Notes: generated from the sequence alone by a model not told the origin. Shown: positions 23,101 through 32,027, counted from the first letter of the stretch. The stretch is 64,000 nt of DNA from Luidia sarsii (GCA_949987565.1 OX465110.1:16718394-16782393); one strand, 5' to 3'. A program made the numbers and translations.

Positions 23101-24580
23101 AACCGGTGGAACTTGTTGTTTCGAACAGTATACTCTGTTCGTCTTCAGGACAGTGTCGAGTCGAGTTCCTCCGGTTCTTTTCAGTCCTTGCACTCAACCA
23201 TTTTGTTCATTATACATTTCCGTTTCTTTGCTTTGAGCAGCAGAACCACTAAACCCAACTAAAACCAACGCCGTCCCGCATGGGAGGGCGGTGTTGGTAT
23301 TGGCCAGTAATTGTTCACAAATGCACGGTACAGAAAAAAAACCCACCAAGAATCAATCCATGTTCAAATGGTCAAAACCGGAAAGGGCCACCGAAGGTAG
23401 CCATGACCGGGGGCCATCGCTCACAATATCTTGTTGGTTTACACCCATTCAATAGGTTGACAAAAAAGATAGGCCAACGGACCCCATTCTGAAGGGTGCA
23501 TTTAATACAAGGCATAGGGGCATCCTTTACCTGCTCCTTGGACATTTCCTCTGTGGACATGCCATCGATGACGGTGGGGGTCTTGGCCTTGGCCGACTTC
23601 TTCTTCTTCCCCTTCTTAGCGCTCTTCTTCTTGGGCGGCTGAAGGAAGGCAATGGGAAGTTATTACAATCAAGCAAAGTATAGATATCTTCTACTCCAGT
23701 GCAGTAGGCCTACAGTAGTTACACTTAAGAAAGTAATACCACAGTGTTGCTTACCACTTTGATACCATGAATGACTTAGAATATGTACGATATTGGTATT
23801 GCTACTATTGGTAATGTGTAACTTTGTCAAACAAACTCAGGAAAGGAGAGGCGTTCAGTCAGTTTTGGCTTTGTTTGCTTGAAAATGAAAGGAAATGTGA
23901 ATTTTTAAAACTTAAAATTTAAAACAGTTCATGAAAATAGCCACAAAATCTGGACTGAATCGCAGAAGAAAACAATTCACTAGTGACATGAAAAAGAAAT
24001 CGTACAACAATTTATCTTATATTGTTATTAATATTTTGTTACACTGACCCCGTTATTAATCAATTTGCTTGTGTTTTTAAAATGAAAACTGTCCTGAAGT
24101 TTCTTAGCTTAGGCCTAGTTCTTACTCTTTAGTTGATGTAACATTCAATAAGTTAATAATAATATTAATAGCTTTCATGATAACTGTAGTGTATAGCCTA
24201 CAGAGACTGAGAGTACAAGTTTAACTTTAAGTTTAACAAGAACACAGTTTGCAAGAAACGTAACCAAACTTCAAATTTAAAGTCGAAACAATTGAAACTC
24301 AGACTCAATTTTACTTTAGTTTTACTTTTAGTCAATACAAATTACAATGAGAAAGGTCCTGCTAGGGTCGAAACGTCAGGCCCACTAAATTTTATGATTT
24401 GCATTTTGGTAATTTTAGTCAGTAAGCAGTTTGCAAAATTTTTGTATACAAATTACAAATTTACAATGGTTAGTTCATAGTTGAGTTAAACTAAAGTAAA
24501 CGTGACGTACATTCCTAACATTTATGGATACATACTTCACGTTATTTATCCGAGGGAAAAAAAACGTAACATCTCACCAT
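8029..24580 (-). CDS. GAS8/DRC4: Dynein regulatory complex subunit 4 (GAS8)
   Basis: DRC4 is a coiled-coil subunit of the nexin-dynein regulatory complex, which links outer doublets and controls dynein in motile cilia and flagella. Eleven exons were assembled by splice sites and phase. With one predicted 16-nt exon the product is 485 residues; the human protein is about 478. The N-terminus is a basic tail ([15 protein letters not shown]). It is followed by MSKEQLEEH, a long helical region with [78 protein letters not shown] and ASNLDPTAL. The tail ends GLVAAPT. All agree with GAS8 in order. Exons, coding strand: 24578-24580, 23531-23638, 22788-22985, (micro-exon missing), 21587-21777, 19953-20007, 18515-18720, 17139-17306, 16412-16498, 15560-15769, 8858-8923, 8029-8178. 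Introns are packed with mobile and tandem repeats. Confidence 0.95.
8292..8830. mobile_element. MITE, about 535 bp, long inverted repeats
   Basis: The two ends (8294-8410 and 8710-8826) are about 115-bp inverted copies, both carrying AACATCTAAACCG, GTGAAACTAAAAAGTCACTG and repeated TTCACTGT words. It is non-coding and sits in the last DRC4 intron. Confidence 0.85.
8858..8923 (-). CDS. GAS8/DRC4: DRC4 exon 10
   Basis: 22 codons: [14 protein letters not shown] then YELARVCK. The acceptor is TGTCCACAG and the donor GTAAAG. It is separated from exon 9 by a 6.6-kb intron that holds a 5.9-kb transposon. Confidence 0.95.
9273..9400. mobile_element. Diverged GATTTCAC MITE copy
   Basis: Shares TTTCACAAAGTCTTACG, GTTTCTGTGCACGCTCACCG and TTGCGATT with the clearer copy at 16956-17094. 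Confidence 0.6.
9877..10174 (+). pseudogene. Frameshifted AT-hook / basic DNA-binding ORF in the TTAA element
   Basis: The ATG at 9877 opens [20 protein letters not shown] then [14 protein letters not shown]. Near 9980 the reading must shift frame to continue as [18 protein letters not shown], then [20 protein letters not shown] to a TGA just past the Met of STSTGM. RGRPKK is an AT-hook-like motif. The layout (basic GRP region, then a helical '[18 protein letters not shown]' region) looks like transposon-associated proteins of marine animals. The frameshift could be a decay mark or an unspliced boundary. Confidence 0.4.
10290..10440. repeat. ACTAGT / TAC palindromic simple repeat
   Basis: A run of ACTAGTACTAGT and TAGTAC words, self-complementary throughout. 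Similar tracts lie at 44265-44450 and 45505-45600. Confidence 0.8.
10697..10765 (+). repeat. tRNA-like SINE head
   Basis: GGACTGGACAGCTGAGATG, GAGCACTGG, AACCAGAGGTCTCAG and ATTCAAGTCCC match the A box, anticodon arm and B box layout of a tRNA-derived SINE. Similar heads are at 15936 (-) and 17437 (+). The cloverleaf is imperfect and it is not called a functional tRNA. Confidence 0.55.
10800..15280. other. Interior of the TTAA element; no intact gene seen
   Basis: AT-rich, with only short open frames. Notable parts are a terminus-like TTAGGGCCTAACAAAACATTG near 12720 (possible nested copy), poly-G at 13609 and 13853, and an ACATGTAC/TACAGTAC palindromic tract at 14576-14790. Confidence 0.4.
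15331..15503. mobile_element. Near-perfect fold-back MITE, about 170 bp
   Basis: Arms of about 80 bp run from CAATATAGGAAGGTTTGCGG to GAGCCTGAGTGGTA and back, around TCCTGAGT. Related copies are at 48025-48165 and, partly, 23036-23200. It abuts the right end of the TTAA element and lies just 57 bases from DRC4 exon 9. Confidence 0.9.
15560..15769 (-). CDS. GAS8/DRC4: DRC4 exon 9
   Basis: 70 codons: [16 protein letters not shown] through [17 protein letters not shown]. The acceptor is GCAAAACAG and the donor GTGAGA. Confidence 0.95.
15936..16008 (-). repeat. tRNA-derived SINE head (minus strand)
   Basis: Reverse complement: GGGCTGGATTGCTCAGGCG, GAGCACCGGTACATTAATCC, then GGTCTTGGGTTCAAGTCCC. 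This has A- and B-box-like sequences and foldable D, anticodon and T arms. Acceptor and anticodon stems have mismatches, so a SINE or pseudo-tRNA is more likely than a working tRNA. Confidence 0.6.
16205..16350 (+). repeat. Dispersed repeat with hammerhead-like head, diverged copy
   Basis: TTTGAGAAAGGCC...GGATCGAA is followed by TTTGCATTTTGGTCATTTTA and CAGTTTGCAACATTTT. It is the same head-plus-tail order as 22140-22245 and 24350-24460. Confidence 0.6.
16412..16498 (-). CDS. GAS8/DRC4: DRC4 exon 8
   Basis: 29 codons: [18 protein letters not shown] then [11 protein letters not shown]. The acceptor is GACTCTACAG and the donor GTAGGT. Confidence 0.95.
16956..17094. mobile_element. 139-bp MITE with GATTTCAC/GTGAAATC ends
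   Basis: The termini GATTTCAC and GTGAAATC are inverted. The inside holds repeated CTTACGATGG / CGATCGTAAGTTACGATG words. Other copies lie at 9273-9400, 21840-21970 and 49695-49925. Confidence 0.75.
17139..17306 (-). CDS. GAS8/DRC4: DRC4 exon 7
   Basis: 56 codons, from [17 protein letters not shown] to [12 protein letters not shown]. The acceptor is CTCTCCCCAG and the donor GTAAGT. Confidence 0.95.
17437..17483 (+). repeat. Truncated tRNA-like SINE head
   Basis: GGGCTGGATAGCTCAGATGG then GCGCACTGGTACACAAACCA, broken off at a T-rich run. Confidence 0.5.
17797..18033 (-). pseudogene. C-terminal fragment of a LINE reverse-transcriptase ORF
   Basis: The frame reads [20 protein letters not shown] then PATCF. 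It fits the 'RY..SF.PRT...WN.LP' block found near the end of many non-LTR retrotransposon ORF2 proteins. The fragment has no catalytic domain. Its upstream portion is duplicated within the 140-bp tandem array. Confidence 0.55.
17967..18514. repeat. 140-bp tandem repeat, four copies, abutting DRC4 exon 6
   Basis: The unit starts GTGCGGCAGTGCGCAGGAAG and ends in CCTGTGAGACGATCAC. Period 140 (17969, 18109, 18249, 18389); copies are almost identical. Each unit joins a piece of the LINE tail to intron sequence lying immediately next to the exon-6 donor. The last copy is the one connected to the exon. Confidence 0.95.
18515..18720 (-). CDS. GAS8/DRC4: DRC4 exon 6
   Basis: 206 bp, [19 protein letters not shown] through [15 protein letters not shown]. 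It is the most conserved part of the protein. The donor GTGATC lies at the edge of a 140-bp tandem array. Confidence 0.96.
18860..19310 (+). pseudogene. 3' fragment of a Penelope-like retroelement
   Basis: The plus frame from 18866 gives [29 protein letters not shown], then [13 protein letters not shown] and [12 protein letters not shown]. The order 'SA.AEHA...GH...W' then 'R.VKEA..I......NRD.G...P..W' is the C-terminal GIY-YIG-linked region typical of Penelope-like elements. The core GIY-YIG residues and reverse transcriptase are absent, so it is truncated. A hammerhead-like motif follows at 19253. Confidence 0.6.
19253..19303 (+). ncRNA. Candidate hammerhead ribozyme at the end of the Penelope fragment
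   Basis: CTGATGA (19258-19264), stem II GGTT/AACC (19266-19269, 19280-19283), GAAAC (19284-19288) and GTC (19289-19291) occur in hammerhead order. GC before CTGATGA can pair with GC after GTC, and GTT with AAC beyond an internal loop, as stem I. Stem III is essentially absent, so the monomer may be inactive. Hammerheads are established companions of Penelope-like elements. Confidence 0.4.
19953..20007 (-). CDS. GAS8/DRC4: DRC4 exon 5
   Basis: 55 bp encoding [18 protein letters not shown] plus the first base of a Glu codon. The acceptor is GTTTGTTTGCAG and the donor GTGAGT. It corresponds to the human segment ending in RQVRE, with fewer conserved residues. Confidence 0.88.
20385..21535. repeat. 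28-bp minisatellite, about 40 copies
   Basis: The unit starts CATTATCCATTCTTCACTAC and ends AACACTGT. Few variants occur (CATTC/CACTC, CACTAC/CTCTAC/CACGTC), some as repeated higher-order blocks. Because 28 is not a multiple of three, long open frames arise in several frames; these are artefacts. It is located in the DRC4 intron between exons 4 and 5. Confidence 0.97.
21587..21777 (-). CDS. GAS8/DRC4: DRC4 exon 4
   Basis: 191 bp beginning with the last two bases of a codon: (G)TC AAG CAT gives [11 protein letters not shown], and it ends NLKM in phase 0. The acceptor is CCTCTCCAG and the donor GTAGGT. Confidence 0.93.
22096..22245 (+). repeat. Perfect inverted repeat of the hammerhead-like motif plus tail
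   Basis: Two 41-base arms (about 22104-22144 and 22148-22188) meet at CTC. Each carries GGTCCTGCTAGGATCGAAAC and GTCAGGCCCACTAAATTT. The shared tail TTTGGTAATTTTAGTCAGTA then GCAGTTTGCAACATTTTTG follows on the right side only. Confidence 0.85.
22295..22777. repeat. (TCCC)n microsatellite, about 480 bp
   Basis: Almost pure TCCC/CCTC repeats with a few CATC interruptions at the left end. On the transcribed DRC4 strand it is (GGGA)n, starting about 10 bases into the intron after exon 3. Confidence 0.98.
22788..22985 (-). CDS. GAS8/DRC4: DRC4 exon 3
   Basis: 66 codons, residues 38-103, from [14 protein letters not shown] to EERHQVEIK. The acceptor is GTGGTTCAG; the donor GTACCG lies about 10 bases from a long (GGGA)n run on the transcribed strand. 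It exits in phase 0, whereas the next identified exon needs one preceding base. Confidence 0.95.
23036..23200 (+). mobile_element. Diverged copy of the AAGGTTTGCGG fold-back MITE
   Basis: GAAGGTTTGCGGTGACACCATG and TGTGGTTCTGAAAAA match the left arm of 15331-15503; the right half differs and ends near GGTTCTTTTCAGTCC. Confidence 0.6.
23531..23638 (-). CDS. GAS8/DRC4: DRC4 exon 2 (basic N-terminus)
   Basis: 36 codons, residues 2-37, phase 0 at both ends. The acceptor is CTTCCTTCAG and the donor GTAAAG. It encodes a Lys-rich stretch, then [17 protein letters not shown]. Confidence 0.92.
23640..24345. other. DRC4 intron 1, unremarkable part
   Basis: AT-rich sequence with no recognised element. 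Confidence 0.5.
24346..24460 (+). repeat. Dispersed repeat with hammerhead-like head, copy in intron 1
   Basis: AATGAGAAAGGTCCTGCTAG then GGTCGAAACGTCAGGCCC, followed by the tail TTTGGTAATTTTAGTCAGTA and GCAGTTTGC. It is in the same orientation as the copies at 16205 and 22148. Confidence 0.75.
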
Positions 24581-24830
24581 GTTTGATTCTTTTAATCTCG
24601 AAATTCAAAGCGATTTTCCTTGACAGCGGTACTTCGATCGCACAAAATCCTACCGTACACGGTCCACTCCAGCGGTAACATACACACGGGCCTTGTTTGT
24701 TGATCATGGAAACGGGCCCTCGATGTCCCGGATGTGAAGTGCGCCCTCTTCGTCACCATCGCGTCGGTTCGCCAAACAGGACCGTTGCATGAATGATAGC
24801 CTTTATTCCAGTCGTCTTTTCCCAAGTGAG
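24578..24830 (-). CDS. GAS8/DRC4: DRC4 exon 1: 5' UTR ending exactly in the start ATG
   Basis: Complement of 24578-24580 reads ATG, directly followed by the strong donor GTGAGAT. The next exon opens in phase 0 with CCGCCCAAGAAG (PPKKK), giving [11 protein letters not shown], which matches the expected basic N-terminus. The upstream extent of the UTR is a guess. The coding part is three bases only. Confidence 0.7.
24699..24713. promoter_or_regulatory. Candidate RFX X-box upstream of DRC4
   Basis: GTTGATCATGGAAAC lies about 120 bp upstream of the DRC4 ATG. The right half GGAAAC and the AT before it fit the X-box used by RFX factors at ciliary genes. The left half GTTGAT is imperfect and the spacer is one base longer than usual. 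Position and gene function favour it; sequence match is moderate. Confidence 0.35.
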
Positions 24831-25319
24831 CTCAGGATTGCTGCCAGAAAGTCTTGGCTGCGGCTGGAAAACACACATAGGCCTACACATTAATTGAAAT
24901 TGGCTATTGCTGCAAGACCATTGTACACATTGGAGCCGTATACAATGAATTTTGACACCGCCCCACTTGAGTGAGGCGGTGACAGGGCCAAGAGCGCCTT
25001 GACTGAAGACTATCACCAACATTCCAACTGTTGCATAACAGTAACAAGCCCTGCGCGGTCTATCACAGGTGCAAACTTTGAATAGATTCGCGCCATGTCG
25101 ACAATGAACAGTGAGCAAGGTTTGCGTATACTACTATAGCACTACTAGCTGTGGTTTAGTGTCGGAGACAGATGCACCCTCCTGCCCGTCGTTGGGGTTT
25201 TTTGAGACTGGGATTAGTCAAGATCTTATCAGACAGACGAGCTGATGAGAATTACAGGTGAGTAGAAATGTTGTGGTTATTTTCCCACAACAAGTTGTCG
25301 CTACTCTCTTTATGTAGGT

Positions 25320-25803
25320 GGGTGCAGAACACTAAATAGAGCTCCCATTGAACACTGTACAAAAACACTCACTTTCAAAGTCAATTATCCTATGCCCAAA
25401 AGTCTCTCAGTTCTTGTAGCTATACTTAAAATTGTAGTTTGGATCTTCATCTCTCAGATTCTTTTCAATTTTAGTGCTCTTAGCCGATTAGATTTTTTGC
25501 TAATTACCCTCAGAAAAAAACACCCCCAAAATGTGTAGCCGTCCAAGCCGAATTTCTGCAAGGATTTTGGGATGGACCCCTCCACCTCCACAGCCAAATA
25601 GGGCCACATTTAAAGCCAGATATGGTCCAAATTACATACCAAATTGAAGAGTGAACCCCCAGGTTGTCTTAAGCTTCACTTGTTCTACAATGTATCAGTT
25701 AATTAGCCTCCAAAGACCCCTTATTAAAAAAAAGTTGTGGGTACACACTTTATGATAATCAGCTCGGCGGAGCCATCTTGGATGGATTTTGTGTGCTGCA
25801 CCC
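25320..25803 (+). mobile_element. 484-bp MITE, array copy 1
   Basis: Left outer copy, preceded by AGGT and followed by TATA. Identical by eye to the internal copies. Confidence 0.95.
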
Positions 25804-28431
25804 TATAAGGGGGCTAAACTTTAGAGTTAGGTCACAAAATTGGGCTTAAAATGTGGCAGAGATGGTACTGATGCAACATGTGAAAATAAAATTGAAAAAA
25901 AGTTTTGCGTTTGTCCGCAATGATTGAAAATGTGATGGGTGGGGGCCCATGCCTTTGTGCACAGTCTGACATGAGAAACCACTGCATAACAATGTGTACA
26001 CTATAGGGACAAGTCATAAGTTTCATCCAAATTCCCCCTTAATTAGTTGTTCTTGTGTCATAATTTTGATGTTACAGTAACCGCGACATTACAAACTGTG
26101 TAATTAATCAACAGGAGGGGGCACAGAGTGTCAAAGAGGTGTCAAAGAGGTGTCAAAATACAGGGGGCGGAGAGGGGGGGGGGAGGTTTTACTTTCCTCA
26201 CATTATTAATTACCACACATTAATATTGAGTCTTATTTTGCAATTGACTTGGGTAAGGGAAATGCATGGGTCATCTTCACAACACTTTCTGACTCAAACT
26301 GACCACCCTGCCCCTTAAAGTGGTAAAAGGGGGGTCGCGGGTGGGCGGAGCTTGTTGGCTGCCATCACTGTAAGTTGACTTCTGGTTGATGTGGCATGAC
26401 CTCTGGGCTCTTTCAACAGGTGGATGGTATTGCTGAGTCCCCTTGGGTTGCTAGGGAGATGTTGGGGAGGGGGTTGATGTTGGGTATTTTTGAAACTACA
26501 TCCCACAGCCCTTAAAATACCTTCTAATTGCCCAAATTAGGGCAGGGATGCTTCCTGGCTGTGCGAGTGGGCCCGTTACTTGAAAACAAGCATTTCCAAC
26601 TTGTTATTATTATAATTAAATTTGCACATAATGGCAAAAATACTACAAAAGGGGACAGTGTTCTTGCTACATGATCAGAATTACTTTATGAACCTGAATA
26701 TACCACTCATTGCATCAATTGCCTAATTATGGACAGAGGTTGACGAGCATTTACAAGATGCGAAAGTCTTAGCTCAAAACGACACAACCATTTGGCACCT
26801 GATGAAGGAGGCACGCCCTGTTCAAATCAACACCGAGACATGCCAGCTAGGCTGATACACTGGCAATTACATCCAATGAATCTTACAAATGAATTATGAG
26901 GGGAATTATGTTATGATGCAGTACAAACTGCATAGGAGGACTGCAGGAATGTGACGCTGCTTCGCTTCGCTCGAAAGATGAAGGGATGACTCTGGTTGAC
27001 GAGATCCACCGTATGACTGTGAATTCTGTAGCCGAAACATCTGGACATGCAGACACAGCCAGTTAGTGGACCAGATCAACACAGAGCAAGTTATTGACTT
27101 GTTGACACAGAGCTTAGTGGAACTGTGTTCTAAAAAGCTGCACTTGAACATCAGCAGACACACCCTCGACGTGGTGGCACACTCCGAGTCCAAGAACCGG
27201 CTGAGGAGTGTAGACTTGGCCGTCTCAGACACACTGTCGTGTGACGAGTACATTGTGAGAGCAAGATATGAGACTAATTAGGCATATCAGTGATAACGCT
27301 GTTCACGATAAATGGTCTGTGCAGGTTGGTCTTTAATTAAATGGTTTCTACCCACACCTTGTCAACAAATGGGGGCAACAAATTTGCAGATATATCACCA
27401 CGAGTAACACTTGCAAAGACATGGCAGAAAAAAAAGTAAGACAATCTAGTTTTAGGGATGGGTATATGATTTTAGGGGTTGGGTCTGGATTAGGGTTAGG
27501 ATGAGGATTGGGGTAAGGGTTAGAGTCAGGGCAAGGATAGGGCCAGTTAGGGTTAGGCCTAGGTTAGGGTCAGGGGTAGGGTTAGGGTTAGGGTTAGGCT
27601 TAGGGTTAGGGTTAGGGTTAGGGTTAGAGTTAGGGTTAGGGTTAGGGTTAGGGTTAGGGTTAGGGTTAGGGTTAGGGTAAGGGTTGGGGTTAGGGCTAGG
27701 ATTAGGGTTTGCTTAAACTGCAGGTAGCAGGATTAAAAGCACTCTCACATACCACTGGATATAGCTCTGATATTCACAATTCCCCTGACTGCATTTCTTC
27801 TTGGAAATGCTTGCAGTTTTGTGACACGAGAGAAATGGTCCATATTCACAGAAGTTGTGGCATAGGAGACTCACAATATTCCAGGGTACGTAGTACTTCC
27901 TCTCCGTGTGATGTGAACCTTTTTATAAATACGCGGTGTTGGGCCGGTATTGCTGCTTCACGAGCAAACATTCGTCAGTCCGTATCCATCACCGTCGTAC
28001 GTACACGTATCCATGCCAAACACTGGCAGGTTTTTAATTCTCGGTTTTGGTTTTTTTTCGGGGGGAGGGAGGGGCTGGCAGCTGCTCATTATGGGATCCA
28101 CGCTGTCACTGCTCCTGACATAATCCTCGTTATGACATTAGTCTCCCCCAGCAACTTAAAAACACCCCTCAAAAAACCCCAACCCCCCAAAACAACAAAC
28201 ATGTTTCGTTTTACTATATAGTTGTATTGTATTATGCACTGTTTACATTATAAATGCCAATATTTTCTTAAGAACGGTGTTTTAATTAATAAAAACTCAC
28301 TTCACCTCATGTAAATGTCTGAAAACACTCCTCTAAGTGAGGCTCTGTCCTTACTTTGACTCCACGGATCGTTTGTAAACAATCCTGCCATTTTTAAATC
28401 ACCCTCCAAAATGGCCGCCATCCTTACTATA
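25804..28431. repeat. Cargo of the 3,112-bp unit (repeated at +3112, x5)
   Basis: 2,628 bp. Contents in order: the segment also found inverted at 1-295; a triplicated GTGTCAAAGAG word near 26130; a G-rich tract; a stretch at 26730-27290 with short frames (VDEHLQDAKVLAQNDTTIWH, and MDQINTEQVIDLLTQSLVEL on + strand from 27066) that look like protein but are interrupted by stops; a telomere-type tract; and a 170-codon frame at 27709-28221 that starts in the telomere-type tract and that I do not recognise. No transposase or replication gene is evident. Further copies: 28916-31543, 32028-34655, 35140-37767, 38252-40879. Confidence 0.85.
27450..27712. repeat. Interstitial TTAGGG tract in cargo unit 1
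   Basis: Pure (TTAGGG)n in the centre with degenerate GGGTTAGG/GGGCTAGG variants on both sides. Equivalent tracts occur near 30562, 33674, 36786 and 39898, one per unit. Confidence 0.95.
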
Positions 28432-28915
28432 GGGTGCAGAACACTAAATAGAGCTCCCATTGAACACTGTACAAAAACACTCACTTTCAAAGTCAATTAT
28501 CCTATGCCCAAAAGTCTCTCAGTTCTTGTAGCTATACTTAAAATTGTAGTTTGGATCTTCATCTCTCAGATTCTTTTCAATTTTAGTGCTCTTAGCCGAT
28601 TAGATTTTTTGCTAATTACCCTCAGAAAAAAACACCCCCAAAATGTGTAGCCGTCCAAGCCGAATTTCTGCAAGGATTTTGGGATGGACCCCTCCACCTC
28701 CACAGCCAAATAGGGCCACATTTAAAGCCAGATATGGTCCAAATTACATACCAAATTGAAGAGTGAACCCCCAGGTTGTCTTAAGCTTCACTTGTTCTAC
28801 AATGTATCAGTTAATTAGCCTCCAAAGACCCCTTATTAAAAAAAAGTTGTGGGTACACACTTTATGATAATCAGCTCGGCGGAGCCATCTTGGATGGATT
28901 TTGTGTGCTGCACCC
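28432..28915 (+). mobile_element. 484-bp MITE, array copy 2
   Basis: Internal copy flanked by TATA on both sides, the 4-bp duplication of its original insertion into the cargo sequence. Confidence 0.95.
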
Positions 28916-31543
28916 TATAAGGGGGCTAAACTTTAGAGTTAGGTCACAAAATTGGGCTTAAAATGTGGCAGAGATGGTACTGATGCAACATGTGAAAATA
29001 AAATTGAAAAAAAGTTTTGCGTTTGTCCGCAATGATTGAAAATGTGATGGGTGGGGGCCCATGCCTTTGTGCACAGTCTGACATGAGAAACCACTGCATA
29101 ACAATGTGTACACTATAGGGACAAGTCATAAGTTTCATCCAAATTCCCCCTTAATTAGTTGTTCTTGTGTCATAATTTTGATGTTACAGTAACCGCGACA
29201 TTACAAACTGTGTAATTAATCAACAGGAGGGGGCACAGAGTGTCAAAGAGGTGTCAAAGAGGTGTCAAAATACAGGGGGCGGAGAGGGGGGGGGGAGGTT
29301 TTACTTTCCTCACATTATTAATTACCACACATTAATATTGAGTCTTATTTTGCAATTGACTTGGGTAAGGGAAATGCATGGGTCATCTTCACAACACTTT
29401 CTGACTCAAACTGACCACCCTGCCCCTTAAAGTGGTAAAAGGGGGGTCGCGGGTGGGCGGAGCTTGTTGGCTGCCATCACTGTAAGTTGACTTCTGGTTG
29501 ATGTGGCATGACCTCTGGGCTCTTTCAACAGGTGGATGGTATTGCTGAGTCCCCTTGGGTTGCTAGGGAGATGTTGGGGAGGGGGTTGATGTTGGGTATT
29601 TTTGAAACTACATCCCACAGCCCTTAAAATACCTTCTAATTGCCCAAATTAGGGCAGGGATGCTTCCTGGCTGTGCGAGTGGGCCCGTTACTTGAAAACA
29701 AGCATTTCCAACTTGTTATTATTATAATTAAATTTGCACATAATGGCAAAAATACTACAAAAGGGGACAGTGTTCTTGCTACATGATCAGAATTACTTTA
29801 TGAACCTGAATATACCACTCATTGCATCAATTGCCTAATTATGGACAGAGGTTGACGAGCATTTACAAGATGCGAAAGTCTTAGCTCAAAACGACACAAC
29901 CATTTGGCACCTGATGAAGGAGGCACGCCCTGTTCAAATCAACACCGAGACATGCCAGCTAGGCTGATACACTGGCAATTACATCCAATGAATCTTACAA
30001 ATGAATTATGAGGGGAATTATGTTATGATGCAGTACAAACTGCATAGGAGGACTGCAGGAATGTGACGCTGCTTCGCTTCGCTCGAAAGATGAAGGGATG
30101 ACTCTGGTTGACGAGATCCACCGTATGACTGTGAATTCTGTAGCCGAAACATCTGGACATGCAGACACAGCCAGTTAGTGGACCAGATCAACACAGAGCA
30201 AGTTATTGACTTGTTGACACAGAGCTTAGTGGAACTGTGTTCTAAAAAGCTGCACTTGAACATCAGCAGACACACCCTCGACGTGGTGGCACACTCCGAG
30301 TCCAAGAACCGGCTGAGGAGTGTAGACTTGGCCGTCTCAGACACACTGTCGTGTGACGAGTACATTGTGAGAGCAAGATATGAGACTAATTAGGCATATC
30401 AGTGATAACGCTGTTCACGATAAATGTCTGTGCAGGTTGGTCTTTAATTAAATGGTTTCTACCCACACCTTGTCAACAAATGGGGGCAACAAATTTGCAG
30501 ATATATCACCACGAGTAACACTTGCAAAGACATGGCAGAAAAAAAAGTAAGACAATCTAGTTTTAGGGATGGGTATATGATTTTAGGGGTTGGGTCTGGA
30601 TTAGGGTTAGGATGAGGATTGGGGTAAGGGTTAGAGTCAGGGCAAGGGATAGGGCCAGTTAGGGTTAGGCCTAGGTTAGGGTCAGGGGTAGGGTTAGGGT
30701 TAGGGTTAGGCTTAGGGTTAGGGTTAGGGTTAGGGTTAGAGTTAGGGTTAGGGTTAGGGTTAGGGTTAGGGTTAGGGTTAGGGTTAGGGTAAGGGTTGGG
30801 GTTAGGGCTAGGATTAGGGTTTGCTTAAACTGCAGGTAGCAGGATTAAAAGCACTCTCACATACCACTGGATATAGCTCTGATATTCACAATTCCCCTGA
30901 CTGCATTTCTTCTTGGAAATGCTTGCAGTTTTGTGACACGAGAGAAATGGTCCATATTCACAGAAGTTGTGGCATAGGAGACTCACAATATTCCAGGGTA
31001 CGTAGTACTTCCTCTCCGTGTGATGTGAACCTTTTTATAAATACGCGGTGTTGGGCCGGTATTGCTGCTTCACGAGCAAACATTCGTCAGTCCGTATCCA
31101 TCACCGTCGTACGTACACGTATCCATGCCAAACACTGGCAGGTTTTTAATTCTCGGTTTTGGTTTTTTTTCGGGGGGAGGGAGGGGCTGGCAGCTGCTCA
31201 TTATGGGATCCACGCTGTCACTGCTCCTGACATAATCCTCGTTATGACATTAGTCTCCCCCAGCAACTTAAAAACACCCCTCAAAAAACCCCAACCCCCC
31301 AAAACAACAAACATGTTTCGTTTTACTATATAGTTGTATTGTATTATGCACTGTTTACATTATAAATGCCAATATTTTCTTAAGAACGGTGTTTTAATTA
31401 ATAAAAACTCACTTCACCTCATGTAAATGTCTGAAAACACTCCTCTAAGTGAGGCTCTGTCCTTACTTTGACTCCACGGATCGTTTGTAAACAATCCTGC
31501 CATTTTTAAATCACCCTCCAAAATGGCCGCCATCCTTACTATA

Positions 31544-32027
31544 GGGTGCAGAACACTAAATAGAGCTCCCATTGAACACTGTACAAAAACACTCACTTTC
31601 AAAGTCAATTATCCTATGCCCAAAAGTCTCTCAGTTCTTGTAGCTATACTTAAAATTGTAGTTTGGATCTTCATCTCTCAGATTCTTTTCAATTTTAGTG
31701 CTCTTAGCCGATTAGATTTTTTGCTAATTACCCTCAGAAAAAAACACCCCCAAAATGTGTAGCCGTCCAAGCCGAATTTCTGCAAGGATTTTGGGATGGA
31801 CCCCTCCACCTCCACAGCCAAATAGGGCCACATTTAAAGCCAGATATGGTCCAAATTACATACCAAATTGAAGAGTGAACCCCCAGGTTGTCTTAAGCTT
31901 CACTTGTTCTACAATGTATCAGTTAATTAGCCTCCAAAGACCCCTTATTAAAAAAAAGTTGTGGGTACACACTTTATGATAATCAGCTCGGCGGAGCCAT
32001 CTTGGATGGATTTTGTGTGCTGCACCC
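31544..32027 (+). mobile_element. 484-bp MITE, array copy 3
   Basis: Internal copy, TATA on both sides; period 3,112 from copy 2. Confidence 0.95.
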
